Source: Bailinhaonella thermotolerans (GTDB lineage Bacteria; Actinomycetota; Actinomycetes; Streptosporangiales; Streptosporangiaceae). From it: a stretch of 64,000 bases of DNA. Location of the stretch: the NCBI RefSeq assembly GCF_003594875.1, contig NZ_QZEY01000020.1:1-64000 (forward strand), given 5' to 3'. The notes under the pieces were generated by a model. It was not told the origin of the DNA. It did no database searches and was given only the letters and a program-made list of their open reading frames with translations. A program made the translations under genes and the position numbers. Positions 17,058 through 23,718 of the stretch are shown here, in pieces; within the stretch, counting starts at the first letter, position 1, and each line of letters opens with the position of its first letter.

Positions 17058-17078
17058 TCACCACTCCCAGGTGCGCAT
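17058..17078 (-). CDS. Tiny ORF B, peptide MRTWEW
   Basis: Six codons plus TGA, encoding MRTWEW. GGAGAGGAGG lies seven bases upstream of the ATG. The peptide, the ribosome-binding site and the following bases match ORF A closely, with Asp replaced by Glu: this is a conservative change between two apparently duplicated units, which argues that the peptide sequence itself is selected. Confidence 0.6.
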   Translation of the reverse strand: MRTWEW

Positions 17079-17104
17079 CCCGGCCCCTCCTCTCCGCGTG
17101 GAAC

Positions 17105-17121
17105 TCGCGGGCGCGCCGCGA
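17105..17121 (-). promoter_or_regulatory. GC hairpin after tiny ORF C
   Basis: TCGCGG-N5-CCGCGA, 18 bp after the stop of tiny ORF C and before the ribosome-binding site of ORF B. It has the same layout as the hairpins after ORFs A and B. Confidence 0.35.
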
Positions 17122-17139
17122 TTGGCTGCTCAGGGCCTG

Positions 17140-17172
17140 TCAGCCCCATTCCCACTGCGTGCGGTGCGACAT
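17140..17172 (-). CDS. Tiny ORF C, peptide MSHRTQWEWG
   Basis: Ten codons plus TGA, encoding MSHRTQWEWG. GGAGAGGAGGT lies five bases before the ATG, a perfect Shine-Dalgarno. The Arg-Thr-(x)-Trp-Glu-Trp core matches ORFs A and B although the surrounding DNA has diverged, and the extra Gly after the motif is shared with ORF D. Confidence 0.6.
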   Translation of the reverse strand: MSHRTQWEWG

Positions 17173-17274
17173 CGTGACCTCCTCTCCAGGGGTGATCGGC
17201 TTGGCTGACACCGGATGCGGGCCCGGGCGCCCCCGCTTCCCGCGGCCTCTCACCCGAGCCCGGCCGGGGCGGCG

Positions 17275-17319
17275 TCAGGCCCGGCCCCAGTCCCATCCGC
17301 GAATCGATTCCTGCGGCAT
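17275..17319 (-). CDS. Tiny ORF D, peptide MPQESIRGWDWGRA
   Basis: Fourteen codons plus TGA, encoding MPQESIRGWDWGRA. GGAGGGAGGG lies upstream. It is the first and longest of the four tiny ORFs and the nearest to the AraC gene. The Arg-Gly-Trp-Asp-Trp-Gly core keeps the W-(D/E)-W motif. As the most divergent copy it is the weakest of the four on its own, but its position and ribosome-binding site fit the set. Confidence 0.55.
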   Translation of the reverse strand: MPQESIRGWDWGRA

Positions 17320-17440
17320 CGCGCACCCTCCCTCCGTCGCCTGAGGCTCGTCGCCTCGTCGCCTCGGACATGCGGCGGCGGAGGAGCGGTGCGTGGTCCC
17401 CCGTCGTCGCCCACCGCCCATGCAACCCACTCCGCGCGCC

Positions 17441-17473
17441 GTGATGTTGACCCGCGGCGCAGGATTGTTGCCC
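17441..17473 (-). promoter_or_regulatory. Direct repeat, candidate AraC site ahead of the tiny ORFs
   Basis: On the minus strand GGGCAACAATC and GGGTCAACATC place CAACA twice, exactly 21 bp (two helical turns) apart, the usual spacing for AraC/XylS sites. GGGTCAAC also occurs at 18581-18588 ahead of the AraC gene. A TTGCAT lies about 12 bp downstream as a possible -35. Confidence 0.4.
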
Positions 17474-17502
17474 GTTCGCGCACGGGCGGATCGGTGGCGG
17501 GG

Positions 17503-18504
17503 TCAGTCCCCGCCCGGGGCCCGGCGGCGGCGCCGGTATCTCGCGGGCGGCACGCCGTAGGCGCGGTGGAAGGCCCTGGTGAAGTGCGCGGGGCTGGGGA
17601 AGCCCCACCGGGCGCCGATCGTGCGGACCGGCACCGGGTCCTGCGCGGGGTCGGCGAGGTCGCGGCGGCAGCGCTCCAGCCTGCGCGACCGGATCCAGTC
17701 GGCCACGCCGAGCCCGTGCTCCTCGAAGATCTTCTGCAGGTGCCGTACGGAGATGTGGTGGGCGGCGGCGACCGTCGCCGGGGAGAGGTCCGCGTGGCCG
17801 AGGTGTTCCTCGATGAACGCCTGGACGCGGAGCAGCAGCACCCGGTGCGGGTCGTGCGCGCCCGGGTCGGGCGGCACGTCCAGCTCGTGGGACAGCAGCG
17901 CGGCGAGCAGGTCGAGGAGGACCGTGGAGAGCCGGATGGCGTCGGCGGGGGTGTACTGGTCGGCGTGGCGCATCAGCCGGTGCAGGAACGCCGCGAGGAG
18001 CGCCCCCACGCCCTCCCGGCCGGGCAGGCGCGTCACCAGGAGGCGTTCGGCGGCGGAGGCGGGCACCGGCAGGGCGGTGTGGGGGAACAGCACGGTCAGG
18101 CTGTCGGCCACGACCGGGGGCCGGCTCCCCGGGGCGCCGGCGACGCTCCAGGCGTGGAACGTGCGCGAGGTGTCGTACAGCATCAGGTCGGCCGGCGTCA
18201 GGACGGCCTCCCGGCCTCCCTGCCGCATCCCGGCGCCGCCGCCGATCAGCAGGCAGAGCTGGTAGCCGCCCGCGTCCGACTGCCGGATGCGCCTCGGGGT
18301 GCGGCGGGCCTCGAACGAGGCGCACCGCACCCGGAGCACCTGGACCAGGCCGAGGTCAACCGACCTCAGCTCCGCCCAGAAGTCCCCGGCCTGCTCGCTG
18401 GAGGCGTCCACGGAGACCAGGCTCTGGGCCACGGTCTCCCACCAGAAGTCGAACCGCTCGGAGGCCGGCAGGCCGGCCAGGCTCACGGTGTTCACCAGTC
18501 CCAC
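17503..18504 (-). CDS. AraC family regulator
   Basis: 333 residues: an N-terminal cupin-like ligand-binding domain of the AraC_binding_2 type (about 15-210; FWWETVAQSLVSVD...DLMLYDTSRTF) and a C-terminal double helix-turn-helix (about 225-325; LSPATVAAAHHISVRHLQKIFEEHG and IGARWGFPSPAHFTRAFHRAYGVPPARYR). GTG start with GGGGGAGGG five bases before it. It lies immediately upstream of the tiny W-x-W ORFs and the MFS gene on the same strand. It probably controls them, perhaps from the 21-bp direct repeat just after its stop. The ligand is unknown. Confidence 0.9.
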   Translation of the reverse strand: MGLVNTVSLAGLPASERFDFWWETVAQSLVSVDASSEQAGDFWAELRSVDLGLVQVLRVRCASFEARRTPRRIRQSDAGGYQLCLLIGGGAGMRQGGREAVLTPADLMLYDTSRTFHAWSVAGAPGSRPPVVADSLTVLFPHTALPVPASAAERLLVTRLPGREGVGALLAAFLHRLMRHADQYTPADAIRLSTVLLDLLAALLSHELDVPPDPGAHDPHRVLLLRVQAFIEEHLGHADLSPATVAAAHHISVRHLQKIFEEHGLGVADWIRSRRLERCRRDLADPAQDPVPVRTIGARWGFPSPAHFTRAFHRAYGVPPARYRRRRRAPGGD

Positions 18505-18612
18505 GAAGCCCTCCCCCGGAAGGAATCGGTCCCCTAGGGCTAGACGAAACCAGATGCCCGCATTCCCGGCTATGGCGGACGGGTCAACGTTGTCGGCCCG
18601 CGGCGGGACGTC

Positions 18613-20085
<1,473 letters not shown>

Positions 20086-20107
20086 TCAGTCGGAGATTGT
20101 GCGCCGC

Positions 20108-20136
20108 GTGCCGGGGCTTGCCGCAAGCCCCGGCAC
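20108..20136 (-). promoter_or_regulatory. Rifamycin-associated element (RAE) upstream of rox
   Basis: The 19-bp inverted repeat GGGGCTTGC-N-GCAAGCCCC (20113-20131) lies within a perfect 29-bp palindrome (14-bp arms). It matches the RAE known from promoters of rifampicin-inactivating genes in actinomycetes and sits 70 bp upstream of the rox start, so rox is probably rifampicin-inducible. Confidence 0.88.
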
Positions 20137-20153
20137 GCTCTGTAGGTTGACGG

Positions 20154-21445
20154 TCAGGCCGCGCCGGCGGCGGTGTTCCTGGGGGCCGCGCGGTCGGCCA
20201 GGGCCTCGAGTTCGATGACCGCCTGGTCGGTGGCGGTCTCGGCGGCGATCTCGGCCGCCAGCCGCCGGGCGTGCCGGGTGTACGACGGGTCGCCGAGCAC
20301 CCGGCTGACGGCGCGGGCGATGGCGCGGGCGTCGCTGTTCCTGCCCACGGTGACTCCCGCCCCGGCGACCTCGATGTGTCGCGCCACCTCGGTCTGGTCG
20401 CGGCCGAGGGGCACGCAGACCAGGGGGACCCCGGCGGCCAGCGATTTGACGGCGGTCCCGTGGCCGGCGTGGGTGACGGTCGCCGCGGCGTGCCGCAGGG
20501 CGGCGTTGTGCGGGGCGGCCCTGGTGACCAGGACGTTGCCGGGCGCGCGGATCGTCGCCGGGTCCACGGCCAGGCCGGTGGTCAGCAGCCCGCGCACCGG
20601 CAGGGCGCCGAGGGCGTCGGCGATGCGCTGGAGCACCGGGCCCTGGTTCATGAACGAGGAGCTCAGCCCGGCCAGCACCAGCGGCGCGTCTCCGGGCGGC
20701 AGCTCCAGGTCCCCGGCCCAGGCCGGGTCGTCGAGCCGCGGGCCGACGTGCCGCAGGTACTCGGGGAAGCGCCGCCCGGGGTAGTCGAGCGCGCGCGGGG
20801 ACAGCACGAGCAGCCGGTCCACGCGGTCGAACGCCTCACCCACCGAGGCCACGGGCGTCAGGCCGTTCGCGGCGCGGGCGGCGTTGAGCGCCGGCAGCCC
20901 CCCTTCTCCCAGGGTTTGAGCATCAGCCGCGTCATCAGCCGGTCGCGCAGGCGCCCCAGCGCGCCGGTCGCGGGGGCGAGGCCCGGGCCGGGCGGCGGCG
21001 CTCCCGGGGTGGGGAACGGGTAGAGGGTCGTCACCAACGAGGCCAGGGGGATGCCGGCGGCCTCCCCGCCGGTGAACGCGCCGAGGAGCATGTGCTCGGC
21101 GACGAGCGCGTCGGCCGGGCGGGCGCGCAGTTCGGCCAGGGTGTCGCGGGCGTAGTCGGCGGCCGGGCCGCAGACGATGCGGTCCCGCAGGCGGGCGAAC
21201 TGGCCCAGGGGAGTGCGCGCCTCGAAGTCCTTGATGACGTCCTTGGCCGGATCGGAGGCGTCGCCCTGCGGCGCCGTCGTCCAGGCGACCGCCTCCAGCC
21301 CGCTGCCGGCGACCTCGTCGTGGAGGGACTCGTCGGCCAGCACCCGGACGCCGTGCCCGCGCTCGCGCAGGGCGCGCGCGACCGACAGGACGGGCGGCAC
21401 CGCTCCGCCGCCGGCCCAGGTGGCGAACAGGAAGTTCTTAGGCAT
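20154..21445 (-). pseudogene. MGT family glycosyltransferase with a frameshift
   Basis: One glycosyltransferase is split over two frames. The N-terminal half (21445 to about 20900) begins MPKNFLFATWAGGGAVPPVLSVARALRERGHGVRVL. The C-terminal half (about 20895 to 20154) holds the UDP-sugar binding signature of the macrolide glycosyltransferase family (HAGHGTAVKSLAAGVPLVCVPLGRDQ). The frame breaks after KPWEKG in a run of six G (20897-20902 region); a seventh G would restore KGGLPALNAARAANGL. It is either a sequencing error or a real mutation. TetR is coupled upstream and rox lies downstream. Rifampicin glycosyltransferases exist, but this gene lacks its own RAE. Confidence 0.8.
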
Positions 21446-22040
21446 CGTGTCCCCTTCGCGGGTCGATCGAGGTCAACAGGTCGCGCATGGCGCGTTCGGC
21501 GTCGCCGCGGGACAGGCCGAGATCCCGCCGCCACAGCTTCCACAGGTAGACGTCCGTGGCGGCGAAGTGCAGGTTCAGCGCGTGCTCCCGATCGGGGCCG
21601 GAGGCGGGGAGGCGGTCGGCGAAGACCCTCTCCAGCCACGCGCGGTGCTGCGCGCGGGCCTGCGCGGCGGCCCTGGCGATAGCCGGGACGCGTTCCATCT
21701 GCGCCGTCCAGAGCACGTTGGCGTCGCCTTGCGCCTCGTAGTCCGCGAAGAGCACCGCGACGATCGCCGCGACGTCGCCGGTCGGGGCCTGCCGGGTGAC
21801 CTCCGCCCGCGAGGCCACCCAGTCGAAGACGGCGTCGGCCAGCCCCTCCTTGCCGCCGAAGCGGTTGACGACCGTCTGCACCGACACGCCCGCCTCCTCG
21901 GCGACGTCCTGCAACGTGACGTCGTCGTACCACCGCCGCGCCCACAGCGTCGCCGCCGCCTCCATCACGCGGACGCGCGTGGCCTCCATGGCCGCGGCCC
22001 GGGCGCCCATCCGGTACGGCCGCCTGGCCTCATTTTCCAT
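21438..22040 (-). CDS. TetR family regulator
   Basis: 200 residues with an N-terminal helix-turn-helix (about 20-65; LQDVAEEAGVSVQTVVNRFGGKEGLADAVFDWV) and a helical ligand domain. Its stop overlaps the start of the glycosyltransferase gene by 8 bp, so regulator and enzyme form one operon. The start codon lies about 10 bases after a perfect TATAAT, so the transcript may be leaderless. It probably represses its own operon and senses the glycosyltransferase substrate. Confidence 0.88.
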   Translation of the reverse strand: MENEARRPYRMGARAAAMEATRVRVMEAAATLWARRWYDDVTLQDVAEEAGVSVQTVVNRFGGKEGLADAVFDWVASRAEVTRQAPTGDVAAIVAVLFADYEAQGDANVLWTAQMERVPAIARAAAQARAQHRAWLERVFADRLPASGPDREHALNLHFAATDVYLWKLWRRDLGLSRGDAERAMRDLLTSIDPRRGHDA

Positions 22041-22049
22041 GGAGTCATA

Positions 22050-22081
22050 ATTATATTGAATTTAGTGGCTAGTCAAATCAA
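22050..22081 (-). promoter_or_regulatory. Promoter and operator of the TetR-glycosyltransferase operon
   Basis: On the minus strand TTGACT (22076-22071), 15 bases, TATAAT (22055-22050). A 26-bp imperfect palindrome (22056-22081; half-sites TTGATTTGACTAG and TTGAATTTAGTGG) covers the -35 and spacer. The AT-rich patch stands out in this GC-rich DNA. Confidence 0.65.
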
Positions 22082-22108
22082 GTCGTTCCAGGGCGGCGGG
22101 CATGGGAA

Positions 22109-22136
22109 ACGGCGGCCGGCGAGGGCCGGCCGCCGT
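22109..22136. terminator. Terminator after the P450-ferredoxin pair
   Basis: Perfect 12-bp arms ACGGCGGCCGGC / GCCGGCCGCCGT with a four-base loop, about 56 bp beyond the ferredoxin stop. Confidence 0.65.
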
Positions 22137-22173
22137 GGGCGGTGGGTGGCGTGGGCGGTGGGTGGCGTGGGCG
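22135..22173. repeat. 16-bp tandem repeat downstream of ferredoxin
   Basis: GTGGGCGGTGGGTGGC occurs twice and then partly a third time, directly between the ferredoxin stop and the terminator hairpin. It is G-rich on the plus strand and could form a quadruplex. Confidence 0.7.
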
Positions 22174-22191
22174 AGGCTCGCGGGCACCCCG

Positions 22192-22386
22192 TCAGGGGGA
22201 CAGGGTGATCGCCGCGGCGGGGCAGTTGCCGGCGGCTCGGCGCACCGCGTCCCGGGAGTGCTCGGGGGGTTCGGGGCGCAGGACGATGACGGTGCCGTCG
22301 TCCTCACTCTGGTCGAAGACCTCGCCGGCCGTCAGGACGCACATCCCGGAGCCGATGCAGCGCTCGGCGTCGGCGGTGACCCGCAT
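22192..22386 (-). CDS. Ferredoxin, [3Fe-4S] type
   Basis: 64 residues with three cluster cysteines, C10, C16 (CIGSGMC) and C55 (NCP). The missing fourth cysteine points to a [3Fe-4S] cluster, as in ferredoxins paired with actinomycete P450s. It starts three bases after the P450 stop, so the two are co-expressed and the ferredoxin is the probable electron donor. No ferredoxin reductase gene is nearby. Confidence 0.93.
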   Translation of the reverse strand: MRVTADAERCIGSGMCVLTAGEVFDQSEDDGTVIVLRPEPPEHSRDAVRRAAGNCPAAAITLSP

Positions 22387-22389
22387 GGG

Positions 22390-23589
22390 TCACACGTCCC
22401 AGGTGACGGGCAGGCTCTTGACCCCGTGGATGTCGGCGCTCTCCGGGCGCAGGGCGACCTCCTCGGCCGGTACGGCCAGGCGCAGGGTGGGGAAGCGGCC
22501 GAACAGCGCGGGGAGCGCGACCCGCAGCTCGACGCGGGCGAGCTGCTGCCCCAGGCACTGGTGGATGCCGTGGCTGAAGGCCAGGTGCCCGCCGTCCTGC
22601 CGGCGGATGTCGAGCCGGTGCGGGTCGGGGAAGCGCTCGGGGTCGCGGTTGGCGGTGTTCAGCGACATCAGGACCGTGCTGCCCGCCTTGATCGTGTGGC
22701 CGCCCAGCTCGACGTCCTCCAGCGCCGTCCGCATGAACGTCTTGGCGACGCTCAGGTATCGCAGCAGCTCCTCCACCGCGCCGTCGGCGAGCGCGGGCTC
22801 GGCGCGCAGCGCGGCGAGCTGGTCCGGGTGCCGCAGCAGCGCGAAGGCGCCCAGCCCGATCATGTTCGCGGTCGTGTCGAACCCGGCCGACAGCAGGATC
22901 AGGGCCATCCCCTTCAGTTCCTCATCCGTCAGGTCGCCGCCGGTCAGCTCGCTGAGGATGTCGTCGGTGGGGTTCGCGCGCTTGGCCGCGACCAGCTCCG
23001 CGAGGTACTCCTGGGTCGCGGTGTAGGCCGCGATCAGCTCCTCGTCGCTCGCCTCCCCGCCGAGGAACATGTCGATCTGCTGCTGGAACCGGCCCCGGTC
23101 CTCGTACGGCACGCCCAGCAGCTCGCAGATGATGACGGCCGGGATGGGCTTGGCGAACGCGGTCACCAGGTCCGCGGGCGGCCCGGCCTTCTCCATGGCG
23201 TCCAGGTGCTCGGCGGTGACCTGCTCGATCCGCTCGGTGAGCTGACGCATCCGCCGTACGGTGAACCTGCCCACGAGCGGCTTGCGGTAGCGGCTGTGCT
23301 GCGGCTCGTCCATGAGGAGGAACTCGCCGGGCGGCGCCGGGGGGACCTCGATGTCGCCGTAGTCGATGGTCGGGTGGTGGCGCATGAGCTCCTTGCGCGA
23401 GCTGAAGCGCGAGTCGGCCAGGATCGCCCGGACCAGGTCGTACCCGGTGACCAGCCAGCCCTCGTGGCCGTCAGGGAAGAGGTACCGGCTGATGGGGCTG
23501 CGCCGCCGCACCTCGATCAGCTCGGCCGGCGGGTCGAAGGGGCAGCCCGGCTGACGGGCGGCCGGCAGCGTGGTGACGGTGTGTTCCAT
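22390..23589 (-). CDS. Cytochrome P450
   Basis: 399 residues, a complete soluble bacterial P450. It has the I-helix LLSAGFDTTANM (AGFDTT at 235-240), ExxR at 274-277 (EELLR), and the heme loop FSHGIHQCLGQQLAR with the thiolate C345. It resembles the CYP105/CYP107 type that hydroxylates macrolides, terpenes or xenobiotics. It is paired with a ferredoxin downstream and divergent from a LAL regulator. The ATG at 23589 is followed by an EHTVTTLPAARQPGCPFDPP leader typical of the family. Confidence 0.95.
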   Translation of the reverse strand: MEHTVTTLPAARQPGCPFDPPAELIEVRRRSPISRYLFPDGHEGWLVTGYDLVRAILADSRFSSRKELMRHHPTIDYGDIEVPPAPPGEFLLMDEPQHSRYRKPLVGRFTVRRMRQLTERIEQVTAEHLDAMEKAGPPADLVTAFAKPIPAVIICELLGVPYEDRGRFQQQIDMFLGGEASDEELIAAYTATQEYLAELVAAKRANPTDDILSELTGGDLTDEELKGMALILLSAGFDTTANMIGLGAFALLRHPDQLAALRAEPALADGAVEELLRYLSVAKTFMRTALEDVELGGHTIKAGSTVLMSLNTANRDPERFPDPHRLDIRRQDGGHLAFSHGIHQCLGQQLARVELRVALPALFGRFPTLRLAVPAEEVALRPESADIHGVKSLPVTWDV

Positions 23590-23610
23590 GCCTCGACCGT
23601 CGCCGACGGC

Positions 23611-23653
23611 GCTGACACGGGACCGACGCGGCGCTGACACGGCCGCTGACACG
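23611..23653. promoter_or_regulatory. Three GCTGACAC(G) direct repeats between P450 and LAL regulator
   Basis: GCTGACACG occurs at 23611, 23633 and 23645, spaced 22 and 12 bp, immediately upstream of the P450 start. They are candidate binding sites for the divergent LuxR-type regulator. Confidence 0.5.
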
Positions 23654-23718
23654 CCCGGAAGACGGTGGGCACGACGGCCGGAACGCGGACGAACCGGACG
23701 AATGCCAGGATGGGGACC

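Noticed and set aside
18490-18504. A further W-D-W-like run (GGGACTGG) at the AraC start
   Set aside because: It codes Gly-Leu-Val in the AraC frame. It has no separate start and stop of the tiny-ORF kind, so the match is chance.
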